From NCBI GenBank assembly GCA_945861345.1, contig CAMATX010000006.1, positions 1 through 47,557 of the forward strand: 47,557 nt of DNA, given 5' to 3'. This stretch comes from Comamonas sp. lk (GTDB lineage: Bacteria; Pseudomonadota; Gammaproteobacteria; Burkholderiales; Burkholderiaceae_C). Below, piece after piece: positions 9,187 through 17,483 of this stretch. Positions within the stretch are counted from its first letter, which is position 1. Each line of letters opens with the position of its first letter. The notes below the pieces were generated by a model that had not been told where the DNA came from, did not search any database, and saw nothing but the letters and a program-made list of their open reading frames with translations. The translations under genes were made by a program, and so were the position numbers.

Positions 9187-9980
9187 CAGAGTTCATCCAC
9201 CATTTCACCGCTGTGGTTGTGAAACATTCGCCATCCCAGTGCGCACAGCACAGTACCCGCGACCAAGGGTATGCAAAGGGATGGCCAGTCCGCGATACCC
9301 TGCCCGATAAAAACGCTTTGGTATGCACGAATGAGCGGAAACATCGGGTTCAATACCATCCAGTTACGCGCTGCTTGCGGGAGAATGTCTGAGGGGTAAA
9401 CAATCGGTGTCAGCCAGAACCATAATTGCAAAAATATTCCAAAAAACTGTCCGACATCGCGAAAGAAAACATTCAATACGCCCAAAACTATACCCAGTCC
9501 GGAAGCCAACAGAAGTTGAATCACCAAAAGAGGCACCAGATACAGCAAGCTCCATCCTGGCCAGTTATTAGATAATATTAAAAATATCAAGAAAAGGCTC
9601 AAGATAATCGCGAAGTTGATGCAGGCATTGAATACCAAAATTACCGGCAAAGTTAACCGTGGAAAACTAATTTTCTTTAGAAAATTGGCGTTTTCAATAA
9701 ATATGTTTTGTCCACGAGTCACTATTTCGGTAAACAAGCCCCAGGTCAGCAATCCAGCGCACAGATAAATACTGTATGCGAATTGCGTTTCGGCTCCAGG
9801 TAATCTCGCTTTCATCACCTGAGAAAATATAATGGTGTAGACCATAATCATGGCCATCGGATTGACAATGGTCCAGGCTGCGCCAAGAACTGAATTTTGG
9901 TATTTCGTCTCAAATTCCCGCTTCACACTTCCAAAGATGAAGCCTCGATAATTCCACAAGGATTGCAGCGTCGAGCCCAT
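9186..9980 (-). CDS. wzm: O-polysaccharide ABC transporter permease Wzm
   Basis: A 264-residue ABC-2 type integral membrane protein, the normal length for Wzm. It has the typical N-terminal amphipathic stretch ending in SVLGAAWTIVNP and about six hydrophobic segments (for example near residues 42-58, 68-85, 112-135 and 143-170). The pair LWFWLTPIVYP and LNPMFPLIRAYQ near the C-terminus is characteristic of polysaccharide export permeases. It forms the translocation channel with Wzt. It is the first gene of the minus-strand O-polysaccharide operon (9980 down to 1058). The 235 bp to the divergent glycosyltransferase at 10216 should hold the promoters for both directions, though I see no clear consensus boxes there. 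Confidence 0.92.
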   Translation of the reverse strand: MGSTLQSLWNYRGFIFGSVKREFETKYQNSVLGAAWTIVNPMAMIMVYTIIFSQVMKARLPGAETQFAYSIYLCAGLLTWGLFTEIVTRGQNIFIENANFLKKISFPRLTLPVILVFNACINFAIILSLFLIFLILSNNWPGWSLLYLVPLLVIQLLLASGLGIVLGVLNVFFRDVGQFFGIFLQLWFWLTPIVYPSDILPQAARNWMVLNPMFPLIRAYQSVFIGQGIADWPSLCIPLVAGTVLCALGWRMFHNHSGEMVDEL

Positions 9981-10215
9981 GGTGTGCGCAGGTCAATTCG
10001 GTTCAGTGATTGGAAAATGTCTTGGGACGCATCATAAGGCGCCGGCTCGGGAGTTCGCCAAGATGCTCCGCTGCCGCCCTCCGAGCCGTCAATCACGGAA
10101 ATGCAAACTCAGCACGCTGGGTCTGAAGCAAAAATCTCTGACGGGCCCCATTTAGCGGTTTTTCATACCTGACTGCGGCGTATTGAAGCAAAATGGGGAG
10201 CAAAACTGCCTGACT

Positions 10216-11361
10216 ATGCGCGTTCTTCATATTTACCGGACTTATTTTCCTGAGACGCAGGGCGGAGCGCAGGAGTCAATTCGCCAGTTGTGCCTGGCGA
10301 CCCAAACTTTGGGGGTCGACAACACTATATTCGCCCTCGCCCGTCAACCCGAGCCCTCGGCCATGGGTTTGCCGGAGGGGCGGTTGGTTCGCGCCAAATC
10401 TTGGTTGGAAATTGCCTCCTGCGACATCGGCGCCTGGACGGCAATACAACGTTGCCGTGCAGCGGCGGCGCAAAGCGACATCATTCAGGTGCATTATCCC
10501 TGGCCTTTCGCCGACCTTATGCTGCCTTGGATCCGCAATCGCAAGCAGCCAGTGCTGGTGACCTACATCTCTGACATCGTAAGGCAAAATGATTTAGGGC
10601 TGGGGCAGCTCTATGCGCCATTGCGCCGTCGGCTCTTGGGTGCGGCAAAGCACATCGTGGCCTCCTCTCCCAATTACGAACGTAGCAGCACCGTTTTGCA
10701 GCAATACCGGCATAAGTTGAGCTACATACCGCACTGCATGGGGCCGGCGCCATCTGTAGACAATGCATCCATTGGACACTGGCATGCGCGATTTGGCACC
10801 GATTTTTTCCTTTTTGTGGGCGTGCTTCGCTATTACAAGGGGCTTGATTTTCTATTGCAAGCTGCCGCACAAGTAAAAGTTCCGATTGTCATTGTGGGCG
10901 AAGGCCCGGAGGGCGATCGCCTGCGCCAGGAGGCCCAAATCAATGGCCTGACCAATGTGCATTTCTTAGGCGCCTTGAACGACGAACACAAAAACGCCTT
11001 GTTTCGCCTTTGTCGTGCCGTAGTTTTCCCTTCCCACCTGCGCTCTGAAGCCTTCGGCATGGCTTTGCTAGAAGGCGCACGTGTCGGTAGGCCTTTGATC
11101 AGTTGCGAAATTGGTACTGGTACGACTTGGATCAATATAGACGGCGAAACAGGGCTGGTGGTTCCCCCAGCCGATGGTGCAGCCTTGGCCAATGCCATGG
11201 CGCGGCTCAGCGAGGATGCGGCGCTTTGCGCTCGTTTAGGAGAAGGAGCCAAAAGGCGTTGGCAGGAACGCTTTACGCCACAGGTAGTGGGCCAGGCGTA
11301 TTGCGATTTGTATGCTCAACTGTGCGGCGCGCGCCCCTCGCCGGCGCAGATTGCGCAATAG
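10216..11361 (+). CDS. Family 4 glycosyltransferase, divergent from wzm
   Basis: A 381-residue GT-B glycosyltransferase of family GT4. The N-terminus MRVLHIYRTYFPETQGGAQ is a classic acceptor-side start with the glycine-rich loop. The donor half has FVGVLRYYKGLDFLL, IVGEGPEGD and the EX7E motif in SEAFGMALLEGA. I prefer the ATG at 10216 over the TTG at 10183, because the 11 extra residues are uncharacteristic and the family consensus begins at MRVLHIYRTY; a GGGGAG stretch lies upstream but is rather distant. It is transcribed away from the wzm operon and ends 11 bp before the cyclase gene start. It probably adds a sugar, perhaps an adaptor or primer residue, to the ABC-exported polysaccharide. 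Donor and acceptor are unknown. Confidence 0.85.
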   Translation: MRVLHIYRTYFPETQGGAQESIRQLCLATQTLGVDNTIFALARQPEPSAMGLPEGRLVRAKSWLEIASCDIGAWTAIQRCRAAAAQSDIIQVHYPWPFADLMLPWIRNRKQPVLVTYISDIVRQNDLGLGQLYAPLRRRLLGAAKHIVASSPNYERSSTVLQQYRHKLSYIPHCMGPAPSVDNASIGHWHARFGTDFFLFVGVLRYYKGLDFLLQAAAQVKVPIVIVGEGPEGDRLRQEAQINGLTNVHFLGALNDEHKNALFRLCRAVVFPSHLRSEAFGMALLEGARVGRPLISCEIGTGTTWINIDGETGLVVPPADGAALANAMARLSEDAALCARLGEGAKRRWQERFTPQVVGQAYCDLYAQLCGARPSPAQIAQ

Positions 11362-11372
11362 GACTGCTCGGT

Positions 11373-13220
11373 ATGCCTGAACCGCTATTGCTGCGTTGGT
11401 CGATCCGCTGGGCCATTGGTATTGCAGCAATTGGCTTTGCAGCCTGGATCCAATGGCAATGCCCGCCGCAAATAGGCAGACTTGAGGCGTCACTACGCGA
11501 TGCCTATTTGCGCATGCAAGCCGATACCCGCCCGGAAAACCGCCTCGTAGTTATCGATGTGAACGAAGAGAGCTTGCAGCAGCTGGGCCCCTGGCCCTGG
11601 CCCCGGGCACGACTGGCCGACCTGGTCGAGGTGGCCATCGTCGATGGCGGTGCCCGCGCCATCGCCTTGGATATGGTGCTACCCGAGGCAGCGGACAGCC
11701 CGGGCGATCGGCGCCTGGCTGCCCTTGCTCAGCATGCGCCGCTGACCTTGGCCCAGGTCATGGATTTCAGCCCTCGAGAGGTTCCCAATCAGGTCGGCGT
11801 GCTCGCCGCCGGACACTCTCCCAAGGGTGACCAACGAGAGGTGAGGGCGCTGGGATACATTGCAAACCACGCTGGTTTGGCTAACGCGCGTTGCGTCGGA
11901 AACATTGGCTACCTGCCTGATACGGACGGCGTACTGCGCCAAACTCCAGCGCTCAGTAGTTACGAAGGCAGATACTATTTACCGCTGGCTGCGGCCTTGC
12001 TTGATTGCGTGGATCCCCACGCGCCACTGGCCCAGGGAGATCGGCAAGGCCTCTGGCGTATTCCCTTTGGCCATGCCATCCAATCCTATACCGTTCTATC
12101 AGCAGCGGATGTGCTGTCGGGAAAGGTTGATCTCTCACTAATTCAAGGGCGCTTTGTATTCGTGGGCTCGTCGGCACTAGGTTTGAGCGATCGGGTAGCC
12201 ACCCCCGTTGAAGCTCTCGCGCCGGGCATGTTCGTGCATGCCGAAGCCCTTTCGGGCCTGCTCGATATTTCCGAAGGTAAGGCGCGCCTGCCATGGGACG
12301 CTTCGGCGTGGATGTTGGCTTGGACCGCCCTGAGCGTGTCTGGCGCATTGCTAGCCATTGCGTCCCTGGCCGCTTGGCATGGCACTCTGGTACTTTTGGC
12401 GCTCATGCTGGGATGGTTGGCACTGGCAGGCGCAGGCGTAGCAATGCAGGCCGAGTTTGCGCTAATCGCCCCTCTGACCGCCTTTTTTGTGGTATTGATA
12501 GTGGCCATCCCTTACGAATGGTGGCAATCGCAAGGCAGGGCACGCCGGCTTGTTGCGACTTTTTCCCACTATGTAGCAAAACCGGTACTCGATGAAATAT
12601 TGCGCCTTGGCCTAAACCACAGCCTCACGCCCACGCTGCGGGAAGTTACAGTTCTCATCGCCGATATGGAAGGGTATACCCGCGCTACGTCTAACCTTTC
12701 ACTGACGCAGGCGGCGCGCCTCACCAAAGAGTTTCTGGGGTGTCTTACGACGCCTGTGTTGACCCAGGGCGGCACCCTGGACAAATACACAGGTGACGGA
12801 CTCGTGGCATTTTGGGGTGCACCAGTGCCTGCCAAGGACCACGCCGACCGGGCCGTACAAGCTGGGCTGGACATTTTGACAATGGTCGCTTATTGGAATG
12901 AACAGCGCTTGGCCCAGGGACAGACCGCGCTGCGGGTGCGCATCGGCATCGAAAGCGGGCCTGCGCTGGTCGGCGACCTGGGTACGCCATTTCGTAGCAC
13001 CTATACGGCGGTGGGGGACTGCATCAACTATGCCTCTAGGTTGGAGGCAGCGGCACGTGACCTACCTACCGATTTGGTGATTGGTCCGAACACCCAGGCA
13101 CTTTTGCAGCGCCACCCCACCCGATCTCTGGGGTCCATCAAGTTACGTGGCGTTGCTGCCCCTTTGGAAGTGTTTGCGCTGATCGCCCAGGGGGCCCCAG
13201 GCAGCAACACAGTTGATTAG
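11373..13220 (+). CDS. CHASE2-domain class III adenylate/guanylate cyclase
   Basis: A 615-residue membrane signalling enzyme expected to make cAMP (or cGMP) in response to an extracytoplasmic cue. An N-terminal membrane helix is at about residues 10-28. A CHASE2 sensor domain follows at about 40-280, with RLVVIDVNEESL, GPWPWPRARLADLV and FVFVGSSALGLSDRVATP. Three membrane helices lie at about 312-380, and the class III cyclase domain at about 425-600. Metal-binding aspartates are Asp431 (IADMEG) and Asp475 (YTGDG); Lys471 sits where adenylate cyclases carry the adenine-selecting lysine, and TAVGDCINYASRLE matches the Asn/Arg active-site helix. The start is the ATG at 11373, just after the previous stop; the open frame back to 11103 lies inside the previous gene. 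It precedes the type I secretion operon by 80 bp. Confidence 0.88.
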   Translation: MPEPLLLRWSIRWAIGIAAIGFAAWIQWQCPPQIGRLEASLRDAYLRMQADTRPENRLVVIDVNEESLQQLGPWPWPRARLADLVEVAIVDGGARAIALDMVLPEAADSPGDRRLAALAQHAPLTLAQVMDFSPREVPNQVGVLAAGHSPKGDQREVRALGYIANHAGLANARCVGNIGYLPDTDGVLRQTPALSSYEGRYYLPLAAALLDCVDPHAPLAQGDRQGLWRIPFGHAIQSYTVLSAADVLSGKVDLSLIQGRFVFVGSSALGLSDRVATPVEALAPGMFVHAEALSGLLDISEGKARLPWDASAWMLAWTALSVSGALLAIASLAAWHGTLVLLALMLGWLALAGAGVAMQAEFALIAPLTAFFVVLIVAIPYEWWQSQGRARRLVATFSHYVAKPVLDEILRLGLNHSLTPTLREVTVLIADMEGYTRATSNLSLTQAARLTKEFLGCLTTPVLTQGGTLDKYTGDGLVAFWGAPVPAKDHADRAVQAGLDILTMVAYWNEQRLAQGQTALRVRIGIESGPALVGDLGTPFRSTYTAVGDCINYASRLEAAARDLPTDLVIGPNTQALLQRHPTRSLGSIKLRGVAAPLEVFALIAQGAPGSNTVD

Positions 13221-13274
13221 GACAGATCTGAAATTTTGACAGGTCAGGCACCGTCGTTTTTCGAGCACGAAAAA

Positions 13275-13305
13275 TTCATATATGATATACTTGCTCATAT
13301 ATGAA
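13275..13305 (+). promoter_or_regulatory. Paired 10-bp palindromes over the start codon of the secretion operon
   Basis: Two identical self-complementary decamers TCATATATGA lie at 13276-13285 and 13295-13304, 19 bp centre to centre, about two helical turns. With one more base on each side they form a perfect 11-bp inverted repeat with a 9-bp spacer. The second decamer contains the ATG at 13301. A TATACT box at 13286-13291 could act as a -10 element, which would put the transcript start almost on the ATG. No Shine-Dalgarno sequence precedes this ATG, so a leaderless mRNA is possible. The layout is typical of an operator for a dimeric repressor or autoregulator; the ligand protein is unknown. 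Confidence 0.55.
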
Positions 13306-13942
13306 TACATCACTGCGCGTCCCGCTCAATGCGTCCCCAGAACAATCTCAGCGACTGCAAGCACTGCAGGCTTTGTTTGCGCAGGCGTGCAATGCATTGT
13401 CTCCCGTGGTTCAGCAGTCGCGCATTTGGAACCGAGTGGCCTTGCACCACTTAATGTATCGAACGCTGCGCGCCCGCTTTCCTGACCTTGGCTCGCAAAT
13501 GGTCTGCAATGCAATTTACTCGGTCTCGCGCACATCGCGGTTGGTCTTTCAGCACCCCGACAGTCCGCTCAACCTGACCAAACTGGGCGACAAGCCCCTG
13601 CCCCTGCTGCGCTTTACAGACCAGTGCCCGGTGTACTTTGACCGTCATACCCTGAGCGTTAAAGATGGCCAGTTGTCCATGTACACCCTGGACGGGCGAA
13701 TGCGCTTCGCACTGGCGCTCTCGCCCCAGGACGAGGCTAATTTCAAAGTGTATAAATTGCTCGAGATCGTGCTCTCTGGCAGCGATGCCAGCAATTACTG
13801 CCTCGCTTTCCAATTTAGCGATGCCTCGGTGTCTGCTGCTCCAGTGCTGGAAGACGCCCCCCCCGAGGCTACTGGCGAGCCTGCGCCACCCTCTGCGGGC
13901 GCTGCCCTGCCCGATTACGTTTTGGTCGAGGAGACCCCATGA
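13301..13942 (+). CDS. Truncated TnpB-like protein (IS200/IS605 OrfB N-terminal half, no RuvC)
   Basis: A 213-residue protein homologous to the N-terminal part of IS200/IS605 TnpB. The shared pattern is SPEQ (13-15), QACNALS (28-34), LHHLMYRTLRARF then LGSQMVCNAI (48-72), and YFDRHTLSVKDGQ followed by LSMYTLDGRM (112-134). In TnpB these blocks form the helical recognition and wedge domains that hold the guide RNA and DNA. Everything after them is missing: there is no RuvC DED motif and no zinc ribbon. The C-terminus (about 178-213) is instead Pro/Ala/Glu-rich. The stop overlaps the exporter ATPase start as ATGA, so the two are co-translated, and no transposon end or tnpA is seen. Function is unknown; a nucleic-acid-binding regulator of the secretion operon is my inference. 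It appears intact rather than decaying, since the frame continues cleanly into the coupled junction. Confidence 0.72.
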   Translation: MNTSLRVPLNASPEQSQRLQALQALFAQACNALSPVVQQSRIWNRVALHHLMYRTLRARFPDLGSQMVCNAIYSVSRTSRLVFQHPDSPLNLTKLGDKPLPLLRFTDQCPVYFDRHTLSVKDGQLSMYTLDGRMRFALALSPQDEANFKVYKLLEIVLSGSDASNYCLAFQFSDASVSAAPVLEDAPPEATGEPAPPSAGAALPDYVLVEETP

Positions 13943-15675
13943 ACCCCAATAACCCCCCCTCCGAGTTACGCACCGCCATCGGCGCGCTGAGCCCTTATTT
14001 CCGCCAAGCCGCCTGGTTCAGCGTATTTACCAATCTATTGGTCCTGGCGCCCTCAGGCTATATGTTGGAGGTCTACGACCGGGTGCTCAACAGCAGCGAC
14101 GTGATGACCTTGGCCATGCTGACCTTGCTGGTTTTGGGTGCCTACGCCCTGATGGAGGTGCTCGAGTGGGTGCGCTCGGAGGTGATGCACGAAGCCGCGG
14201 TGGATTTTGACAAGCAATTTAACCGCCGCATCTTTGACGCCATTTTCGAGGCCAACCTCAAACGCCTGCCCTTTGGCACCGCGCAGGCCATGAACGATTT
14301 CCGGTCAGTGCGCGACTTCCTGGGTGCACCCGTCCTCATGGCGATGATGGACGCGCCGATGTCACTGCTATTTTTGGTGCTTATTTTCATGATCAGCCCG
14401 GTGCTGGGCTGGGCCTCTGTGATTGCCGCGGTCGCCCAAACGCTGATCGGCTGGCTCAATGAGCGCAGCACCCAGCCGCCTTTGATGGCGGCCAACCGCA
14501 GCGCAATTGGCGCCCAGCAATACGCCGACAACACCTTGCGCAACGCCCAGGTCATCGAGGCTATGGGGATGCTTCGGGACATCCATAAACGCTGGTTCAA
14601 AAAGCAAGAAGAATTTCTGAACCTACAGGCTACCGCCTCGGACCATGGCGGTTTTTACCAGGCGCTCTCCAGATTTTTACAAAACACCATCAGCTCGGGC
14701 CTCTTGGGCCTGGGTGCCTGGCTCTTGCTAAACAACCAGCTCAATGGCGGCGCCTCGTACATGATCGTGGGCTCCATTTTGGGCGGGCGGGTGCTTGCGC
14801 CGTTGGGCCAATTGGTGGCGCAATGGCAAATGGTGGTCAATGTTCGCGTGGCCTACGCCCGACTTGACGCGGTTTTGAACGCGGTACCTGCTAAGCCCGA
14901 ATCCATGCAACTGCCCCCGCCCAGCGGGCAGTTGCTGGTCGAGCAGGTCATGGCAGGCGCCCCCGGCTCGCAGGTCGCTATCTTTCGCGGCGTGGCCTTC
15001 GCACTGAACCCCGGCGAAGTGCTGGCGGTGGTCGGGCCATCGGCCTCGGGCAAGACGACCTTGGCGCGTCTGCTGGTGGGCCTGTGGCCAGCGGCCAGCG
15101 GCAAGGTGCGCCTTGACGGCGCAGATATCTATAGCTGGGACAAAAACCACCTCGGCCCCTTCGTGGGCTACCTGCCCCAAGGCGTTGAATTGTTTGACGG
15201 GACCATCGCCGACAACATCGCCCGCTTTGGCGTCATTGATACCGCGCAGGTAGAGGCCGCAGCCAGGGCCGTTGGCCTGCACGAGCTGATCACGGCCTTG
15301 CCCAAAGGCTACGACAGCCAGGTTGGGCGCGATGGCGCGGTCTTGTCGGGCGGTCAGCGCCAACGCGTCGGCCTGGCCCGCGCGATTTACGGGCGCCCCG
15401 CCTTTGTGGTTCTGGACGAGCCTAACTCCAGCCTAGACGAACAAGGCGATGCCGCTTTGGCTGCCAGCATCGCCAACCTCAAGGCCAGCGGCACCACCTT
15501 TGTCGTCATGACGCACCGCACCAGCGTTTTGGGCGTCGCCGACAAGATGCTTGTGCTGCGCGACGGACAGCAACAAATGTTTGGCCCCCGCGACGAGGTT
15601 CTCAAAGCCTTGAATGAAGCAGCCACCAAGGCGCGAGCCCCGGCTGCAGGCGCCACAGCACCTGCAGCCGCCTGA
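13939..15675 (+). CDS. Type I secretion ABC exporter (permease-ATPase), first copy
   Basis: A 578-residue fused membrane-ATPase subunit of the PrtD/HasD type that energises direct export of unfolded cargo from cytoplasm to outside. About six membrane helices fill residues 25-305. The ATPase domain has Walker A GPSASGKTT at 366-374, signature LSGGQ at 469-473, Walker B FVVLDE at 489-494 with D-loop SLDE, and H-loop His526. All catalytic residues are present. There is no N-terminal C39-like domain, as expected for the PrtD group. A strong GAGGAG ribosome site lies before the ATG, which overlaps the stop of the TnpB-like gene. A second, similar exporter follows after 17 bp, so the two may work as a heterodimer. 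Confidence 0.92.
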   Translation: MNPNNPPSELRTAIGALSPYFRQAAWFSVFTNLLVLAPSGYMLEVYDRVLNSSDVMTLAMLTLLVLGAYALMEVLEWVRSEVMHEAAVDFDKQFNRRIFDAIFEANLKRLPFGTAQAMNDFRSVRDFLGAPVLMAMMDAPMSLLFLVLIFMISPVLGWASVIAAVAQTLIGWLNERSTQPPLMAANRSAIGAQQYADNTLRNAQVIEAMGMLRDIHKRWFKKQEEFLNLQATASDHGGFYQALSRFLQNTISSGLLGLGAWLLLNNQLNGGASYMIVGSILGGRVLAPLGQLVAQWQMVVNVRVAYARLDAVLNAVPAKPESMQLPPPSGQLLVEQVMAGAPGSQVAIFRGVAFALNPGEVLAVVGPSASGKTTLARLLVGLWPAASGKVRLDGADIYSWDKNHLGPFVGYLPQGVELFDGTIADNIARFGVIDTAQVEAAARAVGLHELITALPKGYDSQVGRDGAVLSGGQRQRVGLARAIYGRPAFVVLDEPNSSLDEQGDAALAASIANLKASGTTFVVMTHRTSVLGVADKMLVLRDGQQQMFGPRDEVLKALNEAATKARAPAAGATAPAAA

Positions 15676-15692
15676 TCCATGGAAACCCTCTT

Positions 15693-17426
15693 ATGAACCA
15701 AGCCCACTCCCCCACCCCCCGCAGCGCGCTGCGCACCACTTTGTGGAGCTTTCGCGGTGCATTCCTGAGCGTTGGCGGCTACAGCCTGGTTGCCAATTTA
15801 CTGATGCTCTCGCCGACCTTGTACATGCTCCAGGTGTACGACCGCGTGCTCCAAAGCCAAAGCGAACTCACGCTTTTGGCCATGTCGATGCTGACCCTGG
15901 CCATGTTTGCCGTGATGGCCGCCGCCGAGTGGATGCGCTCTCGCCTGCTCGTGCGCGCCGGCGTGGCGCTGGACGCGCGCCTGAGCACCCAGGTTTTTAA
16001 CGCAAGCTTTGACGCCTACCTCAACCAAACGGGCAACTCGCCCTCGCGTGCCTTTAGCGACCTGATTCAGGTGCGTCAATTCCTCACCGGCAATGGTATT
16101 TTTGCCTTCTTTGATGCGCCCTGGACGCCGATTTACATGGCGGTGCTGTTTTTCCTGCACCCCATGCTCGGCTGGTTGGGCATTGTCTTTGCGCTGGTGC
16201 AACTGGCCTTGGCCAAATTCGGCCACCAGGGCACGCTCGCGCCCAGCGAAGCGGCCACAGCGGCCAACACAGACGCTGGTATCTTTTTACAAAGCAAGCT
16301 GCGCAACGCTGAGGTAATCGAGTCCATGGGCATGCTGCGTAATCTGCAAAGGCGCTGGCTGCAACGCCATGATTTTGCGATGCAGCGCAGCGGCCAAGCC
16401 CAGCACGTGAGCCACCGCATCACCGCGATCAGCAAGTTTGTGCGGTACAGCCAGCAATCACTGGTACTTGGCGCGGGCGCTTTGCTCGTGATCCAGGGCG
16501 AGCTCTCCCCCGGCGGAATGATCGCAGCCAATGTGCTGATGACCCGCGCGCTGGCCCCCATCGACCTGATGGTGAGCAGCTGGCGCCAGTTTGCCGGCAT
16601 GCGGGCCGCTTTTGAACGGTTGGAAAAGCTGCTGGCCGATTACCCCGAGCGCGACCATCGCCTGCAACGCGTCGCCCCCAGCGGCGCCATCCATTTGCAA
16701 AACGCCGTCGCTACAGCGCCAGGGCGCAAAGAAGCCATCCTAAAAGACGTCAGTGTCAGCGCTCTGCCGGGCAGTGTCACCGTTATCCTGGGTCCCTCGG
16801 GCTCGGGAAAATCGACGCTGGCGCGCGTCATGGTGGGCATCTGGCCTGACGTTAGCGGCAATGTCTTACTCGACGAACTGCCCATCGCCTCATGGAACCG
16901 GGAGGAGCTCGGCCCGCATATCGGCTACCTGCCTCAAGACGTGGAGTTGTTTGAGGGCACGATTGCCGAAAACATCGCCCGCTTTGGCAGCAGTAACAGC
17001 GCGCCCATCATTGAAGCGGCCAAAGCCGCCGGTCTGCACGAGATGATTTTGCGCTTCCCCAAGGGCTATGACACCTCCACGGGCGAGGCGGGCAATCTGC
17101 TCTCGGGCGGGCAGCGTCAGCGACTCGGCTTGGCCCGAGCGATCTACGGCAATCCCAAGCTGGTGGTGCTGGACGAACCCAACGCCAACCTCGACGATGC
17201 CGGCGAGGCGGCCTTGCAGCAAACCGTGGTACGCCTCAAGGCCCAGGGCAAAACCGTGGTGCTGATCACCCACCGCCCAGGCGCCGTCGCGGTGGCAGAC
17301 CACCTGCTGATCCTCAACAACGGGCAGGTCCAAGCCCGTGGACCGCGTGATGCAGTAATTGCTGCGCTGCAAGCAGCGCAAAAGAACGCCGCTGCAGCGG
17401 CTCCGAGTGCGGCCTTGCCCGCTTGA
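15693..17426 (+). CDS. Type I secretion ABC exporter (permease-ATPase), second copy
   Basis: A 577-residue paralogue of the preceding exporter with the same plan: a membrane domain over about residues 25-305, then an ATPase with Walker A GPSGSGKST at 367-375, signature LSGGQRQR near 470, Walker B LVVLDE near 490-495 and H-loop His527. Landmarks such as YMLQVYDRVL, NAEVIESMGMLR and IGYLPQDVELFEGTIAENIARFG match those of the first copy, so the pair probably arose by tandem duplication followed by divergence. Both copies keep intact ATPase motifs, so neither is obviously a degenerate partner. Tandem PrtD-like genes followed by one adaptor and one channel suggest a heterodimeric inner-membrane pump, or two pumps sharing one exit duct. 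Confidence 0.92.
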   Translation: MNQAHSPTPRSALRTTLWSFRGAFLSVGGYSLVANLLMLSPTLYMLQVYDRVLQSQSELTLLAMSMLTLAMFAVMAAAEWMRSRLLVRAGVALDARLSTQVFNASFDAYLNQTGNSPSRAFSDLIQVRQFLTGNGIFAFFDAPWTPIYMAVLFFLHPMLGWLGIVFALVQLALAKFGHQGTLAPSEAATAANTDAGIFLQSKLRNAEVIESMGMLRNLQRRWLQRHDFAMQRSGQAQHVSHRITAISKFVRYSQQSLVLGAGALLVIQGELSPGGMIAANVLMTRALAPIDLMVSSWRQFAGMRAAFERLEKLLADYPERDHRLQRVAPSGAIHLQNAVATAPGRKEAILKDVSVSALPGSVTVILGPSGSGKSTLARVMVGIWPDVSGNVLLDELPIASWNREELGPHIGYLPQDVELFEGTIAENIARFGSSNSAPIIEAAKAAGLHEMILRFPKGYDTSTGEAGNLLSGGQRQRLGLARAIYGNPKLVVLDEPNANLDDAGEAALQQTVVRLKAQGKTVVLITHRPGAVAVADHLLILNNGQVQARGPRDAVIAALQAAQKNAAAAAPSAALPA

Positions 17427-17483
17427 GCCTTTTTTGATTTCTACCCAGACCCTGTTTCACCCTCAACTTTTGTCGGACCTGCC

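Noticed and set aside
9981-10215. JUMPstart/ops element before the O-polysaccharide genes
   Set aside because: I looked for the GGCGGTAG-type core in the divergent region on both strands and did not find it.
13236-13241. TTGACA as the -35 box of the secretion operon
   Set aside because: No -10 box lies at 16-18 bp from it; the nearest good -10-like box is more than 40 bp away.
13221-13942. A complete IS200/IS605 insertion with omega RNA
   Set aside because: There is no tnpA, no RuvC half, no downstream right end (the exporter gene overlaps the stop), and no target duplication or subterminal hairpin beyond the paired decamers.
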